A DNA stretch of 64,000 nt from Cutaneotrichosporon cavernicola (Eukaryota > Basidiomycota > Tremellomycetes > Trichosporonales > Trichosporonaceae): the NCBI RefSeq assembly GCF_030864355.1, contig NC_083395.1, positions 3,038,001 through 3,102,000 on the forward strand, given 5' to 3'. The notes under the pieces are model-generated. The model saw nothing but the letters and a program-made list of their open reading frames with translations. It made no database searches and had not been told where the DNA came from. Both the position numbers and the translations under genes were made by a program. Below, one piece after another: positions 23,598-34,048 of the stretch; the stretch's first letter is position 1, and each line of letters opens with the position of its first letter.

Positions 23598-25847
23598 CTA
23601 CTCGCCGTCCAGATCATCCTCGAGGATCTGCGTAGGCGAGCGTACAAACGTCAGCTCGTCGTCCTCGTCACCTTCCGGAAGGCGCTCCATGGTCGCCCTG
23701 CAGTCAGCCTTTGTTGGGGGAAGGGATCCCAAGAACGTGAAGGACAAGGTGAGTCCGAGCGATGATCCGACGTGCGACCGTCTCACGATCGGCCAGATTG
23801 GGGACAACAAGGAGAAGATTCTCAAACTTCTGTCCGGAAACCTCGAATAGTTCACCTGGATCAAGCCCCCTACCGCTCTTCCTTTGCCAACAAGGTCACT
23901 GGAACCACTGGCCATACTGTCCTAGCGAGTGGACTGCACGGCAGGGGGGAGAAGGAGTGGGAATGTGTTCTTTTCTCAGGTTCAATACTCACTCGCACTC
24001 GCACAAAAGCTCTGTGCAGAACAGGTCGAGGTTGAGATCAGACGGGTCGGTGCCAAAGGGCATCTCGACCTGCGCGGCAATACCCTCAACACCACAGAGG
24101 GTGAACGCGGTAGTGGCGACAATAAAGATGGTCTTCCATCCAAGTACGTCGACGAGCACGAACGGCAGGCAGAGGAGGTAAATCGTGACGCACTGCTTGA
24201 GGTGCGATGTGAAGACGTATGGCAAGGGTGTTTGGCTACTGTTAGCGGCTCATTTTCGGGTTGGTGTGGGTGCAACTCACATACTGTCGTTAGCTGGTGT
24301 TAGCAAATCCAACTAGACTCACATACGCTCCATGGACCCAAGCTGGTCAATCATGCTCTGCACGCTGCTGCTCATTCCGTTAAAGCCCTGGAGTTAGCTC
24401 TGTTTCAGTGAGATTCACCGCAGGCCCTATGCTCTCCAAGTTGCCGCTACGGCGGAAACGGAAGAGGGTGCGGCTGATCTCGTGGGCGATGATGAGGGGC
24501 AGGCCGACTTCGACCATGCTGCCGAGCTTGTCGCGTGTGGCGTTGTTCAGGGACGAGGCCTGGCTGTCCACTTCCTGGTGGGTACGGCGGAGGTCAGAGA
24601 CCACACCCGACTTGATGAGCGGCGTGCGCTCGTTCGGACAGCTGCCTGGTGAAGATGTCGACTTGTTCTCGGTGAGCGTGGGGCGAACGCGTACTGCGGT
24701 GGGACGGCGGACGGGGCGGCGAATAGGCTTAGGACGAGGGATGACGGGCGACGTGGGGGGAAAGGAGAACGAGTTGGACTTTGCTCTCGTGGGCGAGGTG
24801 GGCGGCGCGAGACTGAGTCCGACAATGCGTTCCTCATCCCCGCGGTCGATGAGGGCTGTGGTCGAGTATGAGCGGGGCGACATGGCGGCTGGAGATGAAG
24901 GTCCAGTGGACGCGTCGTCCTCGAGCACTTCGCCCGAGTCGACTGGCATGTCCTGCCAAACAAACTTGAAGAGTGATTGGGGAAGTAACCCTTGCAAATC
25001 GGTATGCTCTGCACCGCCCTCTGAACGAAGGTAGTGCTTGGTTGCGAAGACGAAGCCGAGGATCAGGCGGATGACCTCCTTCTTCTTCTGGGTGAGCTCT
25101 AGGCGCTCGAGGCGTGACATGGATCTGTCGGGTGGTGGGACAACGTTGATCCATACAGCCTGGAGTGAGCTCAAATTCAATCTAAATCAGCTAACATACG
25201 CGAGAGAGGTTGCGAGCGGACGAAATCAGCGCAGTAAAGTCCTTGCGGCCCCTGATGTTAGTTTCGTTCTCTCAGACGCAACGCAAACAAAACACGTACT
25301 CGGCATAACGCTCGTACGCCGACGAGTTTCGGAAGACTTGGTGAGCCGTGTACTTTGGAAGAGGGGATTCAGCTCACCAAGAAGAAGACCAACGACAACA
25401 GAGAGCAGGGGTACTGTTGATCAGCACAGGTCCGTGACGTAGCGACAGGACGCTACTCACCGACATTGTTCGTTAGCGCAAGGTCCTTTCCCCATACGAT
25501 CGACGCGACCGCGACGAGGGCGCTCCACGCGGTGAAGAAGACTACGGGGCGTAAGACGACCGGGAGAATGGATGAGGAGTAAACCATCACGTCGTCTAGC
25601 CACGAGATCTTGGAGACCTGGAGTCAGAATGGGACCCGGCCCCCTACTCACCCGCGGCTTCGAGTCCTCCTGCGTCTGCATCCGCAACAAAGAACTGAGC
25701 ATGTGCCTAGGCTGGTCATCCTGCCGTCAGCTAATTCTTGCTGGAGCTCACATAGGCCATGTTAGGCTTGGTGTTGAGGCGCGCCGGCCTTGCCCGCCGC
25801 TTAGCCCCCGGCGTGATGGGTGTCTTGTCGCAAGTTATTGTGGACAT
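23598..25847 (-). CDS. Bestrophin-like anion channel (UPF0187 family)
   Basis: Membrane protein of the bestrophin/RFP-TM family, expected to conduct chloride or other anions. ATG at 25847 (MSTITCDKTPITPG). Exons are short at the 5' end, with DDQPRHMLSSLLRMQTQEDS then VSKISWLDDVMVYSSSILPV and FFTAWSALVAVASIVWGKDL. They continue through RNSSAYERYAEGRKDF to a large exon with NLSRAVWINVVPPP, an inserted Ser/Pro/Arg-rich loop of roughly 150 residues, and GLPLIIAHEISRTLFRFRR. Later exons carry YVFTSHLKQCVTIYLLCLPF, VLGWKTIFIVATTAFTLCGV and EMPFGTDPSDLNLDLFC, the most family-like part. A 290-base intron precedes the last exon, which ends acidic at TAG 23598. The large loop insertion is unusual. Ion selectivity is not visible. 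Confidence 0.82.
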
Positions 25848-26491
25848 GTTCTTACTCTGGCTTCTGGGAGATGGAGAGGAAGAAGGAGGGGTTATATCTG
25901 CCTTCTGGGAGATGGAGAGGAGGAAGGAGGGGTTATATCTGCCTGGAAAGAGGGGAGGGGGTCCGTGCGTCAGCGGAACGTGACGAGTACGAGTCCGGGA
26001 TGGGCAGAGGGGAGAATGTGAAAGTGAGCAGACGCAAGAGACAGAGAGTGTGCGAGTGCACAGCAAAGATAAACAAGTTGCGTCTTCCTTTGTAGGCACA
26101 TGGCTCGTTAGTTCTCCCGGCCGTCCGGCGCGTCTCAATGGACAAGCACAATCTTATCCTTCTGTGAATCTTGCATGAGCATGAGATCATGAGACTTGGC
26201 AGCTGCTCATTGCTCAACCACCTCTTGCGCCGCCGTTGCTGACAGCTGATCCGCAACTCACCCCTCCGACCTTCCCCTGATCTCCTGGCTCGGCACCATC
26301 CTCGAGTGACATTCCCCAACACTTTCCCCATCCACACGCGTCATACCACTTCCATCCGACGCGCCAAAACACATCACAACATGAAACCGGGACACGAATA
26401 GAATGCGCACAGAGAAAACCGGCGCATCTCCTTGGAGCCGAAACACACCGTCATCTCCTCGGAGGCCGAAACACACCGTCATCGCGCACAA
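25848..26491. other. Bestrophin 5' region and tRNA-Ala upstream flank
   Basis: This stretch holds a tandem 41-base duplication right upstream of the bestrophin start (annotated separately) and the 5' flank of tRNA-Ala. A short duplicated element (GGAGNCGAAACACACCGTCATC) occurs around 26436-26483. No gene was recognised. Confidence 0.4.
25861..25942 (-). repeat. 41-base tandem duplication in the bestrophin 5' leader
   Basis: Two copies (25861-25901 and 25902-25942) differ at a single base. On the gene strand each contains GCAGATATAACCCC followed by a CT-rich stretch, so the copy carries a possible TATA-like element plus initiator. It lies 14-95 bases upstream of the start codon. Confidence 0.85.
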
Positions 26492-26571
26492 GGGCGTGTA
26501 GCTCAGTTGGTAGAGCGTTCCATTCGCATGGTGATTTGGAAAGGTCTTTGGTTCGATTCCTAACTCGTCCA
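26492..26571 (+). tRNA. tRNA-Ala (anticodon CGC) with a 7-base intron
   Basis: Acceptor GGGCGTG pairs with CTCGTCC, including the G3-U70 pair that marks alanine tRNAs; one U-U mismatch occurs at 6-67. The D-arm GCTC-AGTTGGTA-GAGC is perfect. The anticodon stem TTCCA/TGGAA is perfect only if seven bases (TGGTGAT) after position 37 are removed as an intron, leaving loop TTCGCAT. The T-arm TTTGG-TTCGATT-CCTAA has one U-U mismatch. A T-run (TTTTT) about ten bases downstream can terminate pol III. The two mismatches leave slight doubt that the gene is fully functional. Confidence 0.8.
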
Positions 26572-27154
26572 GCGCTTGTCTTTTTCTTGGCTTGGTCAAG
26601 CGTTGCAAATGTGTTGTTGGTGTGGTGTGGACGTCCGTGCGGAGGCGGACGCGTCAAAAGGCACAATCGATTATAGCCCTGTGCCCCGAATCATGGATCG
26701 CCTGACTGGCTGGGAATTATGGCGTCAGCAGTCAGTAACATGATGGTCATGTGATGCCATTCAACCGCACAGCCGACCGACCAGTCAGCCGAGTCATTAT
26801 GGGTCTCGAGCTATCGTCCCCCTCCACCCATGTAGTAGTGGTACCCATGTAGTAGTGGTAACTCTGGGTGAATACTGAATACTTCCCCGTGACGTCCTGT
26901 GGCCTGTGCTTCGGTCTCATCTCGACGGAGTCTGCTCTGGGCGAGCAATAGAAATGGTGGGGGTTCTCAACGAACCCAACGCACTTCTGTCGTACACATT
27001 CCGGTGCGGGAACATGTGTCCAGCCTCAACACCAGATGAGTATCGCAAACTGTCCAACTCCCCCACGCCTAGAGCTCTCAAGGCTACATACAACAACGAA
27101 GGTAAGCTATCAATTCTTGTCCCCTGTCCACATCCGAGGCCGTCGCGACCGCTA
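26572..27154. other. Intergenic region with a 17-base tandem duplication
   Basis: The unit ACCCATGTAGTAGTGGT is repeated exactly at 26826-26842 and 26843-26859. Otherwise only short ORFs without recognisable content are seen between tRNA-Ala and the bHLH gene. Confidence 0.45.
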
Positions 27155-28022
27155 TCACGCGTCCTTCTCGAGCTCGGCGACGCGCTTCTTGGCCTCTGCC
27201 ACCTCGAACTGTGCCTGCGCGACGCGATCCTCGGCATCTCGCCATGCAGACTCCCACTTGGCAGACCCGGCTTCGGCCTTCTCCAGCATGATGCGAGTGC
27301 GATCGAGCTCATTCTGGGGTTAGTGGTTAGTTCTGTCGAGGCCTGTCACGGCTTACTCACGACATATTCCTGCTTCTCGCGCTCCTTTGCCGCCAACTCG
27401 ACATTGAACTGATCGACCTTGGTCTTGAGAGTCATGAGATAATCGCTTGCGCGCTTCAACAAAATCCCCTTGCCAACTTTCGGATCCGACCCTCCCGGCA
27501 CCTGGGACACAATCTCCATGATCCCCTCGTTGATATTCTCACGGCGTCGCCGCTCGACCTCTTTCTGTCATTAGATCCTTCTCTCTTGAAGAAACGCACA
27601 TGACTGTCCTTCTTCATCTTTATGGGGTCGATTGGGTCTCCATTCTCCACGGGTCCCACAACGCCATCCTCGTCGCGCCGGCGTTTACGTCGATTCGTCG
27701 CCTCGACTGCAGCCACCGCGGCAGCCGTCTCGTCCTGGAGCGCGTGGATCTCGTATTCGTCCCTCTTATCGTCGAGCATGCCGAATCGTGCCTCGCCAGA
27801 GGCCGTAAAGAAGGAATTGTCGTGGTGGAAGGTCGCGAGGGAGATGTCGTCTGCTGGGTCTATGGCATCATGCAGTTCCACTGCGTGTTGTGCCAAGTTC
27901 TCAAGCGTGTTCTCGCGTCCCCCTTCTAGCAGAGTCGGGAAGAGGTCTGGCGCGGGCTCGGCAGAGGCGCGCGCGCTGGGTGGACCGCTGCCGTCGGGCG
28001 AGCGGCGGTCGTCGGCGGACAT
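27155..28022 (-). CDS. CBF1: bHLH transcription factor, CBF1-like
   Basis: CBF1-type factors bind CACGTG E-boxes at centromeres and sulfur-metabolism promoters in ascomycete yeasts. Start ATG 28022 (MSADDRRSPDGSG). Three exons give about 260 residues. The N-terminal half is acidic and disordered. A basic cluster (NRRKRRRDEDG) is followed at about residue 137 by the basic region KKDSHKEVERRRRENINEG, which has the His, Glu and Arg residues that read CANNTG; its codons are split by an intron (donor GTGCGT). The helix-loop-helix continues with MEIVSQVPG and ILLKRASDYLMTLKTKV. The C-terminus (QFNVELAAKEREKQEY onward) is a heptad-rich coiled coil ending RVAELEKDA. The target genes in this organism are unknown. 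Confidence 0.85.
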
Positions 28023-28411
28023 GGCCGGATGCGTGTCTAGTGTAGGGCCGGAGAGAGTGAGAGGGGGAGATGGGTGAATGAGATGGGGATGGGATGTGGT
28101 TGTGAGTTGATGGATGGATGTTGTATGGTGGTTGTGGGTGGTTATGGTGTGATGTTTACGTGTGAGAAGAGTGGGAGTTGAGAGGTCAGGTGATTCAACT
28201 GGCGGGGAAGGGGAAGAGGGGAAAGGCCAGGGAGAGGGGGAGAGGGGGTAACATGCCAGGCGAGTACAAAATACAAACAAATAGCGTAAATATTACCCCA
28301 CATTCTAACAGCCATACTTTTAACAGACAATACCGAGGCACCAGGATTCTGTATCACAGCAGTGCTGTATAAATACATATCTATGCAAGGTATGAGGGTA
28401 TGCTATATCGT
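28023..28411. other. bHLH promoter / PPR 3' flank
   Basis: These 389 bases are CA/TG-rich, with short CACAACC-type repeats close to the bHLH start. No gene was seen. Confidence 0.4.
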
Positions 28412-30637
28412 CTATCGGGTGACAAAGTCGTCGAACAGTCGGTTATGCCATTCCGGAAACAGGTCGGCAAGGCGTCGCCGCACAGCCTTGAAGTGCGGTG
28501 TCCCCCGCGCAAACGTCATTGGCGTCACCGCGATCTCATAATTGGGCTCCATCTCGGCCTTCATCTCGGCGACGGCATCGACTGCCTCATGGAACCGGTT
28601 GTTACGCGCCAGCATCTCGATGTATGCCTCCCAGTCCTTCTCGTTGTTGGCGAACCCGCGTCGGCTTGCCCACGCCCACACTTTGAGTCCGCGATCGACG
28701 CGCTCGGCATGCCCGCACGCGTCGAGCATGACCGCGACGGCGGCGCCCATCTCGTCGGCCGGGAAGCTCTTGTGCATCCGCACAATCTCGGCCCACACGT
28801 TGAACGCGTCGTCATACGCGCCGCAGGCCTGCAGCGCACACATGAGCGCTGTGAGGAGGCGCAGGTTGACTTCGAGGCCAGCGTCGAGGTTCAGAAGTGC
28901 TTGCACATCGCGCGTCGCCGCGAGGAGCTCCCTGTGAACGCCAGCGGCGCCACGCGTCTCGTACTTGCTGACCAACTTGGCCATGTCCGCGTACGCCCAG
29001 AGGAGCTTGGTGAGAACCTGCGAGCCGGGGGAAAAGCCCGCTGCTCGCATGTCGCCGATCATTCGCACAAGGAGCTCTGGTGTCGGCACAGCCGAGTTTG
29101 GGAATGACAGCTGGACAAAGTCCAACAGGAGTTGCTCCCACTGTTCTCTGGAGAGAGGGTGCGAGACCGAGAGCACAGCGTCATACATGCCGCACGCGTC
29201 GGGGTGGTCGACCGCGAAGCGGTTCCACATCTTCCGGACCAGTTTGTGTGCAAACCGTGCGCCGAGACGCTGCCTGACCATACTCATGTCGATGAGGATG
29301 TGGGAAAGAACAGCCTCGCGCACCTCGTCCGTGGGCTCAACGGTAATCGCAGCAAGGAGCAGGTCGTAGAACACGTCAATGTGCATGGTCGGGGCATCCT
29401 CGATCGTGGTGGCGTCCGTGTACACCTGGAGCGCCTCGTTGAAGAGTGGTGGGCTCTTCGCCGTCAACCGATGGATCAGTTCGGCAGCAAGCGCCCCACC
29501 TGGCGCGCTGTACCGCTGGCTGTTGACGTTCCACACGATGTCAAGGCTCGTGTCGCGTTCAAGGAGAGTGAGGAGCACCTGGTCCCACGCGTCAGGTGGA
29601 AGCAGGTACCCACATAGGTCGGCGGTGTGGCTGAAGCCAGCAAGGATGTCGGGAACGGATGGAGCGACGGGGAGCCCGTCAAGTACGAGGAAGGCGAGGG
29701 CGTCTGCGGGGACGTCGTCAAGTGCGTTCTCGCGCTTGGAAAGCATGCGCACAGTCTCCGCGTCTGCGCGGTTCACGGCGACGGCGACGCGCACACGCCA
29801 ACGGGCTTGCCTGAGCTCATCATCAACCACGTCTTCTTGGGGCCAAGACGTGACAAGTGCCTCGGCCTTGTCGTTGAGGCCAACTTCAGTGTACGCCCGC
29901 GCCAACCCAACCTCGGTCCATGGCCCCGCTTTCACGCCGAGATTTGCCATAACCGCTTCGACACGAGCGATGTGATCCGATTTGCTCGCCTGCTCGAGCA
30001 GCACGTAGAATGAGTGATCGTCGGGGGGCACAATGTCGAATAGTCGGTCGACATAGTCGCCGAACCGGCGCACGCGGGTGAGCGCATCCCACTCCTCGCG
30101 ACCCATGGCCTCTGGGTTTCCCGATGCGATGTTGAGAGCCATGTCAGAATGTCGCGCGGCGAGGACGAGCACGGCGGTTTTGTCGAGCTCAGGCGTTCGC
30201 TCATGGTTGGGCAGAGTCGTGTAACACTCCGCCGCCATTTTAGATAGCGCACTTTGTAACACGCCACGAGTGGTGCGGAGTGCTTCGGTCGCCTGCAGGA
30301 CGACGATCGTCTCGTCAGCCGTGAGCCGGCGGGAGGAAGAGAGATCTAGTGTGTTGATGTACTGCTGCCACTTGGTTACGAGGTCGGTGTCGCGCTTCGT
30401 TGCTGCCTCGACGACGTGGTCCGCATCCGTGGGCTCTCTAAAGCCCAGGAAGGAGCGCAAACTAGTGCGCGGAGGCGTGGTGTAGAGGCCGCGTGATAGG
30501 AGCGTCGCGGGTCCAGGGCCCGCTGCTGCTGGCGTCGACAGTGGTAGTGGGGGGCGCCCCAGCGGTGGACGCGGGATTGTTGGCGCGCGGACACGGCGCC
30601 GCAAGGAGGCGGGGTTGACGCGTGCCCGGAAGGCCAT
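28412..30637 (-). CDS. Mitochondrial pentatricopeptide-repeat (PPR) protein
   Basis: One intronless exon of 741 codons, which stands out in this intron-rich window. The N-terminus is Arg/Pro-rich without acidic residues up to about residue 60 (MAFRARVNPASLRRRVRAPT), a typical mitochondrial presequence. The remainder is all helical, with PPR-like pairs, for example ARAYTEVGLNDKAEALVTSW, LTALMCALQACGAYDDAFNV, VMLDACGHAERVDRGLKVWA and AYIEMLARNNRFHEAVDAV. Fungal PPR proteins act in mitochondrial RNA stability, processing or translation, but they diverge so fast that I cannot assign the target. It diverges from LSM6 across 234 bases. Confidence 0.8.
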   Translation of the reverse strand: MAFRARVNPASLRRRVRAPTIPRPPLGRPPLPLSTPAAAGPGPATLLSRGLYTTPPRTSLRSFLGFREPTDADHVVEAATKRDTDLVTKWQQYINTLDLSSSRRLTADETIVVLQATEALRTTRGVLQSALSKMAAECYTTLPNHERTPELDKTAVLVLAARHSDMALNIASGNPEAMGREEWDALTRVRRFGDYVDRLFDIVPPDDHSFYVLLEQASKSDHIARVEAVMANLGVKAGPWTEVGLARAYTEVGLNDKAEALVTSWPQEDVVDDELRQARWRVRVAVAVNRADAETVRMLSKRENALDDVPADALAFLVLDGLPVAPSVPDILAGFSHTADLCGYLLPPDAWDQVLLTLLERDTSLDIVWNVNSQRYSAPGGALAAELIHRLTAKSPPLFNEALQVYTDATTIEDAPTMHIDVFYDLLLAAITVEPTDEVREAVLSHILIDMSMVRQRLGARFAHKLVRKMWNRFAVDHPDACGMYDAVLSVSHPLSREQWEQLLLDFVQLSFPNSAVPTPELLVRMIGDMRAAGFSPGSQVLTKLLWAYADMAKLVSKYETRGAAGVHRELLAATRDVQALLNLDAGLEVNLRLLTALMCALQACGAYDDAFNVWAEIVRMHKSFPADEMGAAVAVMLDACGHAERVDRGLKVWAWASRRGFANNEKDWEAYIEMLARNNRFHEAVDAVAEMKAEMEPNYEIAVTPMTFARGTPHFKAVRRRLADLFPEWHNRLFDDFVTR

Positions 30638-30871
30638 TTTGAATGTTGAGAGTTGCTGATTAAGACAGAGTGCCGATCTTGGCTTGGGATCTTGAGCTTG
30701 TTACCCCCCATCTGACTTTCACCCAACTTCAAAAAATCCCGTGTCATGCCACCACGTGGTGATATCAACTACCAGCAACTAGACTACCTTGAAGCAACAA
30801 CCACCTTCCTCCACCCCATCCGACACTAGACTGTACTCGTCATCTTATCGACGCGCACTTCATCTCGCACG
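30638..30871. promoter_or_regulatory. Divergent promoter, PPR gene and LSM6
   Basis: This 234-base gap between divergent start codons must serve both genes. It holds a CCACGTGGTG palindromic E-box (about 30752-30761), a candidate site for a CBF1-type bHLH factor such as the one encoded at 27155-28022. The regulatory link is inferred. Confidence 0.5.
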
Positions 30872-31248
30872 ATGGACTCCTCCCCACCCCCAGAGGGTAC
30901 GTTTGGCTCTCCATCCGACTTTCTCAAGAACATTGTTGGCAAGAAGGTCAAGGTCCGCATCGCCAGCGGCATCGACTACCATGGTGAGTGTACTTTGGCT
31001 CGTTCTTCCCGAGACATATGCCTCGCGTGACCCGCTAACACCAGGCACCCTCTCCTGCCTCGACGGATACATGAACGTCGCCCTCGAGGACACGGAGGAG
31101 TACGCCCACGGCCGCCTGACGGCAAAATACGGCGACACGTTCCTGCGCGGCAACAACGGTGAGTGTGCAGAACTGGCAGGCAACATAGTTTAAGCGGTGA
31201 CTTGAACTGACGTCAGTGCTCTACATCTCGGCACTCGAGGACTTGTAA
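30872..31248 (+). CDS. LSM6: U6 snRNA-associated Sm-like protein LSm6
   Basis: One subunit of the Lsm1-7 (mRNA decay) and Lsm2-8 (U6 snRNP) rings. Three exons give 85 residues, the usual size. After a short N-terminus (MDSSPPPEGTF) the Sm fold begins with SPSDFLKNIVGKKVKVRI, then SGIDYHGTLSCLDGYMNVAL (Sm1) and FLRGNNVLYISALEDL (Sm2, with the RGNNVLYI signature). Introns have donor GTGAGT and acceptors CTAACACCAG and CTGACGTCAG. The call is secure. Confidence 0.96.
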
Positions 31249-31647
31249 CACATGTATATGATAGAGGGTAGTGGCTGGGAATGGTGATTTTGATCTGACT
31301 GCAGCTGCAATTCCATTCATTGAGTGTAGCGGCTGGGTGGATACTGATTTCTAATGTGTTGCGCGTCCCCTGGCGTATCCGAGGATGGCGGACGATGAAA
31401 GTTGCAAGAAGGAGTGCAGGAGGTGGACGCTGGGATAGATGGGCCTATACGCAATACGAGGCAGAGCGGGAAGACGGACTGCTTCACCGCATGGAGTGCT
31501 ACAGCTCAGTACGAGCGATGACGGTTGTGCTACACAAGTCTACTTGCGTGCATGAAGAATAGCATCACACCCAAAACTACATTAATTGTACATGGCCAGA
31601 TCGCAAGACGGACAGCAGCGTGGTAATTCTAGTGCCGCCACGGCTGC
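31249..31647. other. 3' flanks of convergent LSM6 and GSH1
   Basis: These 399 bases lie between two stop codons and must contain both polyadenylation regions. One 80-codon + strand ORF (31320-31562) has no recognisable content. Confidence 0.4.
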
Positions 31648-34048
31648 TTAAAAGCACTCCTGGCCCGAGCCGATATAGTCCTTGCCGAGCAGCTCCGGCG
31701 CGGCCAGTGTGCCCTTCTCAATGGCGTCGACAGCAGCAACAAGGTCGGCTTGCATGCCGTCCGTGACCATTGAGTCGCCCTTGTACTCTGGGTGTGCAGT
31801 GAAGAAGTTGCGGATCCAAGTGGCGGGAGTGACAAGCTCGCCCTTTGCACGCATCTTGATGAGGTCGAGGTACGTGCGGATCCTGCATTTGGTGGCAATG
31901 TCCGTGTTGATGCTGTTGAGATAGGCGTTGACGACACCAAGGAGACCCGGGAAGCCCTCGCGGCCGTTGATGACCTCGTCAAGACTCATTGCGATGACTT
32001 CGGGTCCCTCGTCGGCCTCCTCCTCCAGCAGGGACGCGCACGAGCTGAAGCTGCTGGCTGTGCGGAGGTGGTTGGGGCTGCGGAGGTGCTTGGGCGTACG
32101 TGCGCCGTGTCCGTTCGCAAAGCCGTTCGTGTGCGAGTGTCCGTTGCTAAAGCCGTTCTCCTCGTGCAGGCTGCCGTTGATCGGCTCGCTGGGCGGACTG
32201 ACAGGCCGCGAGTCGAGGTCGTACGTCGACAGGTCGTCGGGGAAGACGTGCCTGCGGAAGAAGAAGGATTGGGAACGCGCAGCGTTGCGCTCCTGTGCGC
32301 GCTGCATGTTCTCGTCAACCTGCGAGATGGGCATGTAGAAGTTGAGCTTGAAGCTGATGATCGCGCGGGTGAGGAGCACGATGAAGATCGAGAACGCCGC
32401 GTTTTCAAAGTCGGTCATCTGGATCTCCATGGGGCGGAACTCGACGCGCCATCCAATGTCCGAGTTGACCGGAGGCGGCTTGAACCGCACCGTCTGCCAG
32501 TTCGTCGACTGAATGTTCTCAAAGTGGTCCATGCTCTCCTCGTCGTTCTGGTCGATCGTCTCCGAGAACTGAACGAGCGGGTCGCGGATAAACAGGTGGC
32601 CAATGTGCGACGCCATCTTGTCGTCCAACCCGGCGTTCAGCAGCCGCTGGCGCACGCCCTCGTTGATCGGCGCCGAGATATCAGAGTACTCGGGCTTGTT
32701 GCGCTCATCGTTGGCAATGTACAGGCTGACAGAGTCGTAGCGCGACTTGGGGACACGGTACTTGGACTCCTTGAGCGGCTAGTGTTAGCTTTGATCCCGT
32801 ATCCCGAGCTCACCTTGAGCCCGCGCTCCTCCTCCGTGCGGTCGTCGACCGCAGCCGCAATAACGTTCCAGCGCGCATCGACATCAGCCAGCCGTCCACG
32901 GAACGCTGGTGCTCCAGCCGTGAGTGCAAGCTGCTGTTAGCATACGAGTGCTGGTGTGCCTCGACTCACCATAATCGGCGCGACGGGCACCAGCGCGTCA
33001 TATACCGTGCGCGCCTCTCCGACGTCCCACGCCTGGAAGGTGATTTGCAGGCAGCAGCAGCCCATGCCGAAGCCCATGGCGTCCATGTGGATGTACGGCG
33101 TACCCGGCAGGGGCTTGGCAGGAACCTCTGGGCTGTCAGATCGGTTCGCGCGCACGTCCTGGATGTACATGGGCACGTGCCTTGTACTCACTTGGGTTAG
33201 TCTTCGAGAGCGGAACCTTGGATCCCTCGGGCAGCTGCGTGTGCTCGTCGATGAAGAGTGGCAGACGGATGTCGACGAGCGACCCTCGCCGCTGACGAAT
33301 GTTGGCTGTGAGAGTGCTGCCGTCAGCCACACACGAATCAGAAGCACAGCCAGGTGCCACTCACGGGAAGCGCGCGTGCGGGTTGGTAATGAGCTGGCCA
33401 ACATACTGGCTCTTGCTCGAGGTGTGCTCGGGGTCGGGGTAGGAAGGGGGGTCAGTGAAGAGCGCGTTCTCGACGCCGAGACGGGGCCAGCTGGTCAAAG
33501 TGATCGGGAGCTCGTTGGGAAGGAGGTGCGAGCGAATAATCTTGCGCCTGAAGCGCATGTCACACTCAACGTTGACGAGGTCGCTCAGCTGTCCCGTGTA
33601 CGGGTAGCCGGGAGTGGACTCGATCATGAAACGTCCATACTCGGGGTGGAAGGTCGGCATTTCTCGGCTGCGCAAAGGTCAGCACGTGCTCGCCCGCAAC
33701 TGTACTCAGTCGCCGAGGCCGACGTACCATGATTCAGGCTTGACCTTTTCGAGCTCGGGGTCGACGGTCGCGTTCTGGAGCTTCTCGAGAATCTCAGACT
33801 GGCGCAAGCTCAAGTAGGCCTTGTTTTCGGTGGTGTCCATAGAGGCAACGAGGTACTCGATCTGGTGGGGTCAGCGTTGTCTCACACGAGGAATTTACCT
33901 CATCACCCCAAAGGAGGCCCTCGCCGGAGCGGCCCTTCCAGCGCTTCCAGGTGTTGAGGAACTGGGTGATGCCATGGTTGCGAATGTGCTCGGCGAGGGG
34001 CTTTGTGTCAGGCCAGTCGAGTGGGGTTCCGAGGGCAAGGAGGCCCAT
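31648..34048 (-). CDS. GSH1: Glutamate-cysteine ligase catalytic subunit
   Basis: Catalyses the ATP-dependent joining of glutamate and cysteine, the first and rate-limiting step of glutathione synthesis. Start ATG 34048 ([20 protein letters not shown]). About eight exons join in frame into roughly 690 residues. Family landmarks are [59 protein letters not shown] (the most diagnostic block), [17 protein letters not shown] and [21 protein letters not shown] Ser/His/Asn-rich insertion (around residues 500-560) interrupts the C-terminal part. It ends SGQECF. Introns have acceptors such as CTGACCCCACCAG and CTAACAGCAG. Confidence 0.95.

Noticed and set aside
31792..32940. 382-codon + strand frame
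   Set aside because: It is antisense to glutamate-cysteine ligase exons, whose identity and splicing are certain.
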